NCBI GenBank assembly: GCA_012026835.1
Contig: VEPN01000024.1
Location: 1 to 42,604, forward strand
Direction: 5' to 3'
Origin: Candidatus Methanoperedens sp.
GTDB lineage: Archaea > Halobacteriota > Methanosarcinia > Methanosarcinales > Methanoperedenaceae
DNA: 42,604 bases
The notes under the pieces were generated by a model. It saw only the letters and a program-made list of their open reading frames with translations. It was not told the origin of the DNA and ran no database searches. The number at the start of each line of letters is the position of its first letter. The stretch's first letter is position 1. The translations under genes and the position numbers were made by a program. Below are positions 15,782-24,476 of this stretch, piece after piece.

Positions 15782-16264
15782 ATGAAGATAAAATCGAGGA
15801 ATATACTCAGAAAGACTGATGAAAAGGCACTCATCAATGACATAGTTGAAGCTTTCGGGGATGCGAGCGCTTTTGCGGATAAGAAACTTGAAGATGTCCT
15901 GACTGATGAATGTGAGTTCATATTCGTGGAGGGACAACCGCTTTTGTTCAAAATAGAGGGGAAAATCTTTCCCACGGTCAGGGGTGCTCTTAAATTAAAT
16001 CCAAAGCGAAGAAGGGTCGTTGTGGACCCCGGGGCAGTGAAGTTCATTATAAACGGCGCGGACATAATGGGTCCGGGAATAGTAGAAGCAGACCCTGATA
16101 TAAATGAAGGCGACCTAGTAATAGTGGTGGAGCAGGCACATGGAAAGGCCCTTGCAATCGGAAGGGCTCTTGTGCCTGGCAAGGACATGGCCGGGAAAAA
16201 AGGCAAAACTGTCAAATCGATCCATTATGTAGGGGATGAACTCTGGAAGCTTGAACAGAAATAA
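15782..16264 (+). CDS. archaeal PUA-domain RNA-binding protein (MCT-1/Tma20-like)
   Basis: A 160-residue protein with an N-terminal helical/beta domain (residues 1-75) and a C-terminal PUA domain (about 76-155: [24 protein letters not shown], then [21 protein letters not shown]). This layout is that of archaeal relatives of MCT-1 and eIF2D, thought to act with tRNA or the ribosome. A GGTGG ribosome site is directly upstream. It is divergent from the LSm operon with an 87-base shared promoter region. Confidence 0.88.
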   Translation: MKIKSRNILRKTDEKALINDIVEAFGDASAFADKKLEDVLTDECEFIFVEGQPLLFKIEGKIFPTVRGALKLNPKRRRVVVDPGAVKFIINGADIMGPGIVEADPDINEGDLVIVVEQAHGKALAIGRALVPGKDMAGKKGKTVKSIHYVGDELWKLEQK

Positions 16265-16324
16265 ATAGCTTTAACAGAAATAGATAAATAGAAATATAAA
16301 GTAAGAAGTAGAGGTGATGATTTA

Positions 16325-16693
16325 ATGGTAAAATTTTTGGATAAGCTCATAGGAAGCGGTAAGAAACCAAAATCCGAGGCTGAGGAATACCAGGAACTTA
16401 ATCTTTCGGAATTCGAGGAAGGTTTCAAGGATGAGCCGGCTAACATGTTCTTACGCATAGCCGAACTCGGAGGTCTTGAACTGCTCCCTGAACTGAAGAA
16501 ACAGGTTTACGAAGGAAATGTACTTATTATCGATGTGTCACCTGCAAAACATGACAAACTGCTTTTTGACAGGGCTATCAAGGACTTAAAACAGGTAGTT
16601 AACGATGTTCACGGGGATATTGCGCTTGTTAAAGAAGACCAGGTCATCGTAACGCCCCGCGGAATGCGAATTGACAGACAAAAATTAAAGTGA
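16325..16693 (+). CDS. sepF: archaeal SepF, FtsZ membrane anchor
   Basis: A 122-residue protein of the SepF/DUF552 family, which links FtsZ to the membrane in archaeal division. An amphipathic N-terminal helix (MVKFLDKLIG) fits membrane binding, an acidic linker covers residues 15-40, and the core beta-sandwich (NVLIIDVSPA, DRAIKDLKQVVNDVHGDIALV, QVIVTPRGMRI) ends the protein. A strong GAGGTGAT lies six bases before the ATG. The downstream ZPR1-like gene starts on a GTGA overlap, so the two are coupled, as in many euryarchaea. Confidence 0.92.
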   Translation: MVKFLDKLIGSGKKPKSEAEEYQELNLSEFEEGFKDEPANMFLRIAELGGLELLPELKKQVYEGNVLIIDVSPAKHDKLLFDRAIKDLKQVVNDVHGDIALVKEDQVIVTPRGMRIDRQKLK

Positions 16694-17265
16694 ATAAAGA
16701 AATACCTTTAACAGTTACCAGAAGTACCTGTCCGCTGTGTAATAAGGAGCTTGTGACAAACTGGGTCGAGCAAGACATCCCTTTTTTTGGCGAAGTTATG
16801 CACATAACTTCGCTGTGTGAATGCGGGTTCAGGTATTCTGACACATTGATAATGTCCCAGCGTGAGCCTGTGCATTTTGAATTTACAGTAAAGTCCATGG
16901 ATGACCTGAATGTCCGGGTGGTCCGCTCCACATCAGGGACAATAAAGATACCCGAACTCGGGGTAGATATCGAACCCGGACCTGCTTCGGAATCCTTTAT
17001 ATCGAATATCGAAGGTGTACTTGACAGGGTGGAGGAGATACTTGATATGGTGATACGATGGGGAGAAGAAGAAAAGACTGAACGGGCACATGAGCTCAAA
17101 TGCATCATCGGCAAAATAAAGGCTGGAGAATCAGAAGTCACAATCGTGATTGAAGACCCGATGGGCAACAGTGCCATAATAGCAGAAAAAGCCATCCGAA
17201 GGAGACTTACGGATGAAGAGGCCGCTCTCCTGAAAACAGGGATTGTAATATTTGAGACAACTTAA
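16690..17265 (+). CDS. ZPR1-type zinc-finger protein
   Basis: A 191-residue archaeal ZPR1-domain protein. The zinc ligands are Cys14, Cys17, Cys43 and Cys45 (CPLC and CEC), followed by the GFRYSDTLIMSQREPVHFEF block and the A-box-like beta-rich domain. Eukaryotic ZPR1 assists eEF1A folding; an equivalent role for the archaeal protein is plausible but unproven. The GTG start overlaps the SepF stop. Length is usual for the archaeal single-module form. Confidence 0.9.
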   Translation: MNKEIPLTVTRSTCPLCNKELVTNWVEQDIPFFGEVMHITSLCECGFRYSDTLIMSQREPVHFEFTVKSMDDLNVRVVRSTSGTIKIPELGVDIEPGPASESFISNIEGVLDRVEEILDMVIRWGEEEKTERAHELKCIIGKIKAGESEVTIVIEDPMGNSAIIAEKAIRRRLTDEEAALLKTGIVIFETT

Positions 17266-17280
17266 AACCTCCACTCTTAT

Positions 17281-17973
17281 TTAACGGACAAGTTCCGGCG
17301 GTATGCTCCCGTTATGCAGAGCCGTTGCAATGAGTGCGCCGCTGATATCTATTTTTTTGAGCATGTTGATATCATCCATATCCCTGACTCCCCCGCCGGC
17401 AAGGATATCATGGCTGGAATATCCTGCAACCAGCTTGAAGAAATCCATTTCAATTCCGGCTCCGGTTCCGACTCTATCCAGATTCAGGATGATAATGTCT
17501 TTGATTTCATAATTATTTAGTAATTTTACAAGTTCCCCTGGTCGGGTTTCCATTTTCCTGTCTGTTGTTAATACCCTGCCGCCTTTTATATCGATACTCA
17601 CATTAATCCTTCCGGGGAAGCGCTTTGCTGCTGTTTCTATAAGGTCTAATGAAGCGGTTTCAGTGCCCAGTATTACAGTATCGGCAATATCGGCGCATTT
17701 CTCTATATCGTCCATATTTTGCACTCCCGTATCTACCATGGTCTTTGTTCTTGACGATATTTTACCGATCAGCTCAAAATTGTCCCCTTTATGCTGGAGA
17801 CGGTCAAGGTCAGCGATGTAAACCTCTTTCGGCCTGAGTGCAGAGATTATTTCAAGAGGAGCTGATGAACTGGTTATCATACTCTGTATGGGTCTGTATT
17901 TTGACCTCTCCCCTCTGATTGCATGAACAGCAATACCATTAAGTATATCAAGAACGAAAATAACTCGAAACAT
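17281..17973 (-). CDS. HisA-like TIM-barrel protein (COG1411 type)
   Basis: A 230-residue relative of the histidine-pathway isomerase HisA. Two aspartates sit where HisA has its catalytic pair: Asp9 (FVLDILNG) and Asp128 (VSIDIKGG). Phosphate-binding loops are seen at DTGVQNMDD and at LAGGGVRDMDDI. The protein departs from true HisA in the N-terminal substrate loop (GERSKYRPIQS), which is shared by methanogen-type HisA paralogues of unassigned function. Methanofuran enzyme MfnB lies about 2 kb away, so a role in C1-cofactor synthesis is possible, but that is inference. No other his gene is near. Confidence 0.8.
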   Translation of the reverse strand: MFRVIFVLDILNGIAVHAIRGERSKYRPIQSMITSSSAPLEIISALRPKEVYIADLDRLQHKGDNFELIGKISSRTKTMVDTGVQNMDDIEKCADIADTVILGTETASLDLIETAAKRFPGRINVSIDIKGGRVLTTDRKMETRPGELVKLLNNYEIKDIIILNLDRVGTGAGIEMDFFKLVAGYSSHDILAGGGVRDMDDINMLKKIDISGALIATALHNGSIPPELVR

Positions 17974-18368
17974 TTCTTATCAATTCCCGCATCCTATTTT
18001 CGACTATCTATTATAGATATTTTTCCTGTGCCCGGATTTTAAAATTATATTCAACACTTAATATTTGAAACATATCTCATAAGCGCTTTGCGTTCTTCGC
18101 GTGCTTTGCAGTGTATGATTTTTGCCACCGCAACTCTTTTATATACACAACCTCAAAGGTAAATAATGCTGGTATTTTATCTGGCATCGGGGTTACTGGG
18201 ATGGTTTAGGATACTGGCATGAGCTTGGGGATATAAACTGTAGAATTTATTATCCTTGAATCCATGCTTCTTTGCAACAGCCAGAGATGACATTAATAAT
18301 GCATGCTGAAAAGCTTGTAACCCTGCTGTGGATAAAAACGTATGAAAAATCAATCAGGGGGAATATAG
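17974..18368. other. 395-base intergenic stretch
   Basis: No intact gene of normal size. It contains a GC-richer word around 18080-18113 (GCGTTCTTCGCGTGCTTTGC) resembling dispersed repeats seen in several prokaryotic genomes, a good TATA box (TTTTATATA at 18137-18145), and right after it an 18-codon hydrophobic ORF (18166-18222). A GGGGG ribosome site at the end serves the Rieske oxidoreductase. Confidence 0.5.
18166..18222 (+). other. possible leaderless 18-residue hydrophobic microprotein
   Basis: An ATG lies about 25 bases after the centre of a strong TATA box (18137-18145), so a transcript would start right at it. The 18-residue product (MLVFYLASGLLGWFRILA) could be one membrane helix. 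An AGGT also precedes the ATG. It may instead be chance within an untranslated RNA or promoter region. Confidence 0.25.
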
Positions 18369-19907
18369 ATGGAAAAGAATGTTTCAGAAAGCAAATATGA
18401 ACCTCCGGGCAGGGCAGAATCATTCTGGATAGCAACAACTCCGGAAACTGAATACCCTTCCTTAACAGAAAATGTTTCTGTTGATGTGGCAATCCTGGGT
18501 GGGGGGATCGCAGGGATAACTTCGGCATTATTTTTAAAGAAGGCTGGTTTAAATGTTGCCGTTATCGAGTCGCAAAGAATCATAAAAGGGGTAACAGGGT
18601 ACACGACAGCCCATATCACTTCTGCTCACAATCTAATCTACGATTATCTTATTGATCACTTTGGTAAAGATGGGGCACAGCAGTATGCCGATGCTAATCA
18701 GGAAGCGATTGAGAGAATTGCCCAGCTGGTGGAAGAGCATAATATAGACTGTGACTTTAGAAGAACTTCGGAGTATATTTATGCAGAAAGCAAAGAGGAT
18801 GTAGAGAAACTTGGGCGCGAATTTGAAGCCGCAAAAAGCCTCGGCCTCCCTGTATCCTATATGGACGCTGCGCCTTTGCCATTTAAGACCTATGGTGCTA
18901 TTCATTACAAGAACCAGGCACAGTTCCATCCGCGTAAATACCTGTTATCTCTGGCTAAACTTATCCCGGGTAACGGCAGCTTTATTTTCGAAAATACTCG
19001 CGCGCTTGATGTTGAGGAGAGCGAGCCGCACAGAATTAAAACCGACAGAGGCTATCTCATAGCAAAAAACGTTATTATCGCTACGCATTTTCCATTTCTT
19101 AACCAGGGAATGTTTTTTGCGCGCATGGAACCTTACCGTTCGTATGTATTAGGCGTCCGGATTGCCGATGAAGTACCGGAAGAGATGTTTGATAGCAGTA
19201 AAGACCCATCTCATTATATCCGTACACAGCCCACTCCTGATGGTCTTCTTGTCATTGTGGGAGGTGAAGATCATCCCACAGGCCATGCAGCCAATACGGT
19301 TGAGCATTATGAACGACTGGAGCAGTTCGCCAGAAATCATTTCCAGATTAAATCAATCGACTATCACTGGTCTACCCAGGATAATTATTCATTTGATAAG
19401 GTTCCTTTTATTGGAAGATTTACCCCGGGCAGCAAGCATCTTTATGTAGCTACAGCTTTTAAGGGCTGGGGCATGACCCATGGTATGGTCGCAGCTACAA
19501 TACTGTCAGATTTAATTCTTGGCAGGTCAAATCCGTATCAGGAACTATATAATCCGGGCCGTTATAAGCTCCTTACCACGGGAGGTAAGTTGATTACTCA
19601 GAATATACAGATTGCTGAGACGCTCCTTAAAGGCAGGCTTTCTAGACCCGAAAAATTTTCTAGTATCAATATCAGAGAAGCTAAAGTTGTGGATGTTAAA
19701 GGTGAAGAAGTTGCTGTCTATAAAGATGATAAAGGAAATATCCATGCGGTTTCTCCTGCATGCACCCACATGGGATGTATCGTCAGCTGGAACAGTGCTG
19801 AAAAATCATGGGACTGTCCCTGTCATGGTTCACGCTTTAATTTCAACGGGGAAGTTATCCATAGCCCGGCTGTAAAAAATCTTGAAAGGAAGGAGATTCA
19901 GGAGTGA
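18369..19907 (+). CDS. FAD-dependent oxidoreductase with C-terminal Rieske domain
   Basis: A 512-residue protein joining a DAO/DadA-type FAD oxidoreductase to a Rieske [2Fe-2S] domain. The FAD-binding Rossmann motif is VDVAILGGGIAGITSALFLKKAGLNVAVIE start at residue 39, with a late FAD-contact motif TAFKGWGMTHGM. The Rieske domain at about 425-505 has cluster ligands Cys465/His467 and Cys483/His486 and a likely disulfide pair Cys470/Cys485, as in high-potential Rieske proteins. Such fusions are found in many bacteria and archaea; the substrate is unknown. No signal peptide, so cytoplasmic. It stands alone with a GGGGG ribosome site. Confidence 0.9.
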   Translation: MEKNVSESKYEPPGRAESFWIATTPETEYPSLTENVSVDVAILGGGIAGITSALFLKKAGLNVAVIESQRIIKGVTGYTTAHITSAHNLIYDYLIDHFGKDGAQQYADANQEAIERIAQLVEEHNIDCDFRRTSEYIYAESKEDVEKLGREFEAAKSLGLPVSYMDAAPLPFKTYGAIHYKNQAQFHPRKYLLSLAKLIPGNGSFIFENTRALDVEESEPHRIKTDRGYLIAKNVIIATHFPFLNQGMFFARMEPYRSYVLGVRIADEVPEEMFDSSKDPSHYIRTQPTPDGLLVIVGGEDHPTGHAANTVEHYERLEQFARNHFQIKSIDYHWSTQDNYSFDKVPFIGRFTPGSKHLYVATAFKGWGMTHGMVAATILSDLILGRSNPYQELYNPGRYKLLTTGGKLITQNIQIAETLLKGRLSRPEKFSSINIREAKVVDVKGEEVAVYKDDKGNIHAVSPACTHMGCIVSWNSAEKSWDCPCHGSRFNFNGEVIHSPAVKNLERKEIQE

Positions 19908-20027
19908 TATTAAATTATAAGATATGGAAGATAGAAAGGATAGAAAGAAATGTTAAAGACATAATTTTGTACAGCATAACAAATTCGAAACATAAATGTA
20001 TAAGAGCATCTAATAGGCCCAACGACT

Positions 20028-20732
20028 ATGAAACTACTCGTAAGCCCCATCAATGTTGAAGAAGCAAAAATCTCAAGGCTTGGCGGCGCGGATATCATCG
20101 ATGTGAAAAACCCAAAAGAAGGCTCACTCGGTGCAAATTTCCCATGGATGATAACGGCTGTAAAAAAGGCGGCAGGAACTACTCCTGTAAGTGCTACCAT
20201 AGGCGATTTTAATTATAAACCCGGAACAGCCTCACTTGCTGCATTGGGTGCGGCTGTGGCAGGGGCTGAATATATCAAAGTGGGATTATACGATATCCAG
20301 ACAAAGGAGCAGGCCTTTGACATGCTGGTAAATATCGTCCGCTCTGTAAAAGATTACGACAGGAATAAAAAGGTCGTGGCCTCAGGTTATTCGGATTACC
20401 GGCGGATCAATTCCATATCGCCTTTTGAGCTTCCTGAAATCGGTGCAAAAGCCGGCGTGGATGTAGTTATGATGGATACTGGTATCAAGGATGGCCGTTC
20501 GACGTTTGAGTTCCTGAATGAGCAGGAGCTTACCGTGTTTGTCAAAGACGCAAAAAAGCACGGACTTAAGACGGCCCTGGCTGGAACGATTAAGTTTGAA
20601 GACATTGCGGCCCTCAAACGTATCTCCCCGGATATCATTGGGGTCAGGGGCTGTGTTTGCGGCGGGGATCGGAATTCATCCATCAAGCAGGAACTTGTTG
20701 AGAAGTTAAAAAAAGAGATTAACCAGGCATAG
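20028..20732 (+). CDS. mfnB: (5-formylfuran-3-yl)methyl phosphate synthase, methanofuran biosynthesis
   Basis: A 234-residue TIM-barrel enzyme that makes the furan ring of methanofuran from two glyceraldehyde-3-phosphate molecules. The Schiff-base lysine is Lys27 in IIDVKNPKEGSLGA, next to Asp25, and a second active-site lysine is Lys84 in EYIKVGLYD. The VVMMDTG and GVRGCVCGGDR phosphate-site blocks are intact. Presence of this gene ties the organism to a methanofuran-dependent C1 pathway. A TATA-like CATAAATGTATA about 30 bases upstream suggests a very short leader. No other mfn gene is in the window except possibly the HisA-like gene. Confidence 0.93.
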   Translation: MKLLVSPINVEEAKISRLGGADIIDVKNPKEGSLGANFPWMITAVKKAAGTTPVSATIGDFNYKPGTASLAALGAAVAGAEYIKVGLYDIQTKEQAFDMLVNIVRSVKDYDRNKKVVASGYSDYRRINSISPFELPEIGAKAGVDVVMMDTGIKDGRSTFEFLNEQELTVFVKDAKKHGLKTALAGTIKFEDIAALKRISPDIIGVRGCVCGGDRNSSIKQELVEKLKKEINQA

Positions 20733-20846
20733 TCGCAAAGTTTTTTATACATGTTTGCCAGTGATATTTTTTGGATGAGGCCGGATAATACATCTCTCCT
20801 ACTTTTTTTCTGGCACCAGTACTTGGGTCAAGTTTGGGAAAAAGCA

Positions 20847-20854
20847 TTTAAATA
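20847..20854 (+). promoter_or_regulatory. TATA box for candidate ncRNA
   Basis: TTTAAATA is a consensus archaeal TATA box, preceded by an A/G-rich BRE-like AAAAAGCA. There is no ORF downstream on this strand; the predicted start near 20873-20877 falls at the left arm of the hairpin. Confidence 0.5.
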
Positions 20855-20861
20855 GTAAAGA

Positions 20862-20995
20862 AAAAGAGTAACCTTTGCAGAAAAGAAAAAAGTAGGTGGG
20901 TTGGGGAGTGGTGGATCTTCTCATGCAAAGGTAACCTCTTTCTTCATATTTATGATATAAAAACTTTTTGATGGAAGTTCAGGGATTTTTTTTTC
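20862..20995 (+). ncRNA. candidate structured non-coding RNA
   Basis: ACCTTTGCA (20871-20879) pairs perfectly with TGCAAAGGT (20924-20932), enclosing a purine/GU-rich loop with GTAGGTGGG, TTGGGGAGTGG and GATCTTCTC. A second pairing AAAGAG with CTCTTT (about 20862-20868 with 20936-20941) extends the stem across a small asymmetric loop. A consensus TATA box sits 20-25 bases before the left arm, and T-rich runs at 20965-20970 and 20986-20994 could end the transcript. It matches no RNA class I know (not tRNA, C/D, SRP or RNase P). The strand is inferred from the promoter. Confidence 0.4.
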
Positions 20996-21053
20996 TTACA
21001 TTAATTCTAACAGTAGGCGGATCATCCAAAAAACAAGAAAAGCAAGGGAATAT

Positions 21054-22031
21054 TTAAATGTTTTCCTCTTTTTCCTTTACGCGCCCTGCCATCCATATCA
21101 AAAACAGGGCCGCAACAATGCCTACAAGAGTCATCCCTCCTGTATTATCGGGCCGGTTTTTATCCAGTTCCTGAAGCGGTGCAAGCAGGATAAAGAAACC
21201 AAGAGCCCCTGATGCCAGTGCCAGTTGATGTCTTTTTGACCATGCTGCACCGTTGCCTGACATCTTCAATACCTTCAGGCTTACCAGTATGACAGGCCCT
21301 ATCACCAGAAGTATGGTCAACAAAGGATGAAGCCCGGTGTTAGGCAAAGACCAGCTAATAAAAAAGAAAGAAAAGGTCGAAAGGAAACCTGCAACTACAA
21401 ACCAGCGGGAGCTGGGGACGCTTATGTTTTTGGGGATAAATAATGTATCTGGCAGCCGCCTCGCCAGCTTAATCAGCCCAGATACAATTATAATTGTCAG
21501 GAGATAGTGAACTAACGGCGGCCTGTACGGGGTAATAAATAGGAAACCAAAAATCACAACCGCGACCATCAATATACATAGTTTTCTGAAAGTTCGCGTG
21601 CTGACCCATGGTTCAGATTGTCGCATCGGGAACATCAAACCTGCCAGAAGGATAGGGATTGCAATACTGAAAACAGTATGGTATATGGTAAGTTGCAGGC
21701 TCCACACCCAGTTGATGCCAGCCCACCTGCCATAACTGCCCAGGATACCGAGATCAATCCAGCCGGGATCAAAAAAGCTTTTAACCATTAATCCTTCCTC
21801 AATGATCCCGTACGCTGCACCCAGTACCAGCAGTGTGGCCCAGCCCTTCCCCCACCGAAAAGTCAGCTCACGGGCTATTATGGCACCGCTTCCATACAAG
21901 GCCGCCAGTAATAAAAAGACAACGGGATTGAAGAACTCAGCAGGCGGCGATGAACCCGACAGTAACTCGCCAACCATCGGTGACAGGAAGAATAGTACCA
22001 GCGCCGGAGATAATATCTTTTGTTTTAGCAT
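21054..22031 (-). CDS. polytopic membrane protein, unknown function
   Basis: A 325-residue protein with about nine or ten hydrophobic segments. A possible functional site is IIEEGLMVKSFFDPGW near residues 76-91 with a Glu pair, followed by QLTIYHTVFSIAI near 113-125. The EE and H spacing is loosely like CPBP intramembrane proteases but the order and spacing do not fit well, so I do not assign it. The C-terminal tail is charged and probably cytoplasmic. It stands alone between the candidate RNA and the Nif3 gene and is transcribed divergently from Nif3. Confidence 0.75.
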   Translation of the reverse strand: MLKQKILSPALVLFFLSPMVGELLSGSSPPAEFFNPVVFLLLAALYGSGAIIARELTFRWGKGWATLLVLGAAYGIIEEGLMVKSFFDPGWIDLGILGSYGRWAGINWVWSLQLTIYHTVFSIAIPILLAGLMFPMRQSEPWVSTRTFRKLCILMVAVVIFGFLFITPYRPPLVHYLLTIIIVSGLIKLARRLPDTLFIPKNISVPSSRWFVVAGFLSTFSFFFISWSLPNTGLHPLLTILLVIGPVILVSLKVLKMSGNGAAWSKRHQLALASGALGFFILLAPLQELDKNRPDNTGGMTLVGIVAALFLIWMAGRVKEKEENI

Positions 22032-22088
22032 TTGTTAATCAAGGATTTATCGTAAATATTATTTTTCTTATAATTATGTTAAACAATA

Positions 22089-22096
22089 TTTAAATA
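22089..22096 (+). promoter_or_regulatory. TATA box, leaderless start of the Nif3 gene
   Basis: TTTAAATA is centred about 27 bases before the ATG at 22120. No Shine-Dalgarno is present, consistent with a leaderless transcript. Confidence 0.5.
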
Positions 22097-22119
22097 AATC
22101 TGCTTACAACAGAATACTC

Positions 22120-22863
22120 ATGGACCTCAAAGAAATAATTCCAATTCTTGAATCTATCGCGCCGTTGGAATTGGCCGAGGATTTCGACACTGGTAGGATC
22201 GGTCTTGTCCTTGACCGCGCAGCCGATGTGAATAAAATCGCTGTGGCGCTTGACCCCACGGATCAGGTCTTAAAGGAGGCGGCACGCCTCGGCGCAAACC
22301 TGCTTATCACCCATCATACTTTGCTCTTTGATCCTGTAAATATAATATCAAAACGCCTGTCTGATACTTTGAGGCTCGCTATCGATAACGATATATCTAT
22401 CTACACAATGCATACGAACTATGATAAAGCAGAAGGCGGGGTGAATGATGTGCTTGCCCGGATACTGGGATTACATGCTATCGAGCATCTTACCCTGGGA
22501 AGACTGGGCAAGATAAAGCCGTGCAGTGCCCCTGAATTCGCATCTTTTGTAGCCCGCAAGCTGGATACCCATGTACAATATGCTGGTGAAGGGGAAATAG
22601 AAAAAATCATGGTGGTCGGAGGAAGCGGTTTTAGAAGGGAATATCTCGAAACTGCGATTGCTCACGGCGCCGATGCCCTTGTATCAGGAGAACTCAGGCA
22701 TGATGCCTTACGCTACTCAGGGGAGCTATGCCTTTTTGATGCCACTCATTATGCCACAGAAGCACCTGCCATGAAAAATTTGTGCGGGCGGCTGCCGGTA
22801 GAGTCGGTATTTATAGAGGATAAGGGAAAAAAAGTCTGCTTTCATTTAAGACATGAGCAGTGA
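22120..22863 (+). CDS. Nif3-like dinuclear metal-centre protein
   Basis: A 247-residue protein of the Nif3/DUF34 family (also called GTP cyclohydrolase 1 type 2 homologue), which forms toroidal hexamers with a di-metal site. Metal ligands are visible: His65/His66 (LLITHHTLLF), Asp102 (HTNYDKAEGGVND, with His98), and His and Glu in FDATHYATEAPAMK near the C-terminus. It is the short form without the inserted PII-like domain. Function is unsettled across the family. It appears monocistronic and leaderless. Confidence 0.92.
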   Translation: MDLKEIIPILESIAPLELAEDFDTGRIGLVLDRAADVNKIAVALDPTDQVLKEAARLGANLLITHHTLLFDPVNIISKRLSDTLRLAIDNDISIYTMHTNYDKAEGGVNDVLARILGLHAIEHLTLGRLGKIKPCSAPEFASFVARKLDTHVQYAGEGEIEKIMVVGGSGFRREYLETAIAHGADALVSGELRHDALRYSGELCLFDATHYATEAPAMKNLCGRLPVESVFIEDKGKKVCFHLRHEQ

Positions 22864-23036
22864 TGTGAGAATTAGAGCAATTATTAATATAAATTAAGAC
22901 CATATAGAAAAATAATTTAAAACAAAAATAATATTTTTATATCATATGTTGTAATTATCTCCCCCTTCCGGGAAAAATAAAGGCCTAACCAACCCTAAAG
23001 AAGGTCACAATAGAAGTATAGACGTTTCAAAAATAA

Positions 23037-24446
23037 TTAATCGCTAATAAGAGAACTACTATAATCTTTTAAACAGCTCAGACAATTATCAATCTGGTCC
23101 TCATCAACATATACATATGGAACATTAGCGTACTTTCCTATGTCCTCAACATTGAGCCCAAAATTTCCTATAGCATATTTAATCGAACCGTTAACATCGA
23201 TTGGTATATCCTTTCCAGCAGCTATATTAAAAGGTTCAAATTTAGCATGAGAAACCATAATCTTACAAGCTTCAATTTTAAGGTGCTCTGCCAACCATTC
23301 TTCCAATTTATCATGATTATTGCGTGCATCTTTAACCAAATCATTATTCGGTTCGCCTTCAATTTTTTTATTGAATTCAAAAGCATGTTTCCAGCAAGGC
23401 TTCAAAAATTTATGCTCTCTCCACATACTATATAAATTCGAAATCTTTTTGGATTTTTTGGCATTTGTTCTTATTTCAGAAATTATGTCATAATCATCTA
23501 TGAATTTCTCAGTTATAGCGCTTTTGGAAAAAAAATCCTCCGCTTTAATCCGTTCTTCGTCAATAAGGGTGCTAATCATCTTCCTTAGCAGGGTGTCTGT
23601 AAATACGACTTTATGATGCTGGTAAACCCACATATACACTTGATTTCTTCCAACAATTAGGTTTGTAACCAAGCTTAATCCCTTTCCACTTAGAACCAGA
23701 TTATTCTTATCAGATACTGTATACGACATCAGCAATCTTTCTTTGTCCAAACTTGCAAGGGATGCCCCAGTCATATAATTATCCCGAAGCAAATAATCAA
23801 ATTTATCTACATCTATTGAAGAATTTAGTATATTTGCTAAAACCCTATAGTGACTTCTTTTATCTTTGGGCACGTCTTTGCAAACTCTACCAAGTATTAT
23901 CGCACAAACATTTCTGGGATTCACTTTCAACTCATTTAATTTATCAATATAATGGGATAATACGATAGAGCAACTCATTAACTCATGTGGAGGTTTGCTT
24001 CTCAATATTTGTTCTGTGTTATCATGGCTATCTATTATGAACTCCAATTGATTTTTCAAATCTTTGACCAATGAATCTTTTTCTTTATCATAAAAATCTT
24101 CACATACATGGGAGAATGGAGCATGTCCGATATCATGAAGTAGACAAGCATAACGGAGAGTTTTTTTGGTCTCATCAACTTCGTTTTCATTCAATTTTTC
24201 CCAAAAATCTAAATTAGTATCATTCGCATTGTTAATTACATTGTCGAGAACCGATGTACCTAAAGACATGACCCCTAAGCTATGTTCAAACCTGCTATGT
24301 GTTGCACCTGGATAGGTAAAATACGCAGTACCTAAGTGAAATATATTACGTAAACGTTGAAAACAAGGTGTATCAATTATTTTTTTATCATCATTATTAA
24401 TTTTAATAAGATGATGCACAGGGTCTTTTATGTAATGGCTCGCCAT
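23037..24446 (-). CDS. COG1078-type HD-domain phosphohydrolase
   Basis: A 469-residue HD hydrolase related to dNTP triphosphohydrolases and SAMHD1-like proteins. The N-terminus has the family opening YIKDPVHHLIKINN and IDTPCFQRLRNIFHLGTAYFTYPGATHSRFEHS. Metal ligands are His55 (RFEHS), His104-Asp105 (LLHDIGHAPFSH) and an Asp in SIDVDKFDYLLRDNYMTG near 212-217. The C-terminal 200 residues are divergent and contain many Lys/Asn codons, in keeping with its AT-rich DNA. It follows a winged-helix gene by 30 bases. Such proteins act on dNTPs or other nucleotides; an antiviral role is possible but unproven. Confidence 0.87.
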   Translation of the reverse strand: MASHYIKDPVHHLIKINNDDKKIIDTPCFQRLRNIFHLGTAYFTYPGATHSRFEHSLGVMSLGTSVLDNVINNANDTNLDFWEKLNENEVDETKKTLRYACLLHDIGHAPFSHVCEDFYDKEKDSLVKDLKNQLEFIIDSHDNTEQILRSKPPHELMSCSIVLSHYIDKLNELKVNPRNVCAIILGRVCKDVPKDKRSHYRVLANILNSSIDVDKFDYLLRDNYMTGASLASLDKERLLMSYTVSDKNNLVLSGKGLSLVTNLIVGRNQVYMWVYQHHKVVFTDTLLRKMISTLIDEERIKAEDFFSKSAITEKFIDDYDIISEIRTNAKKSKKISNLYSMWREHKFLKPCWKHAFEFNKKIEGEPNNDLVKDARNNHDKLEEWLAEHLKIEACKIMVSHAKFEPFNIAAGKDIPIDVNGSIKYAIGNFGLNVEDIGKYANVPYVYVDEDQIDNCLSCLKDYSSSLISD

Positions 24447-24476
24447 AAAAAATTATATATAATAATACCAGCTTTA

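Larger units (their letters stand above)
20733..21053. other. 321-base intergenic stretch with candidate RNA
   Basis: No protein-coding gene is credible here. The centre holds a strong TATA box and a long imperfect inverted repeat described as a candidate ncRNA. The right end is T-rich (a run of eight or more T near 20986-20994). Confidence 0.6.

Noticed and set aside
15479-15937. A 152-residue minus-strand ORF containing LSm
   Set aside because: The N-terminal 81 residues overlap the divergent PUA gene; the internal ATG at 15694 has AAGGAG and gives a normal-length Sm protein.
21054-22031. CPBP intramembrane protease assignment
   Set aside because: An EE pair and a His are present, but spacing and motif order do not fit the family.
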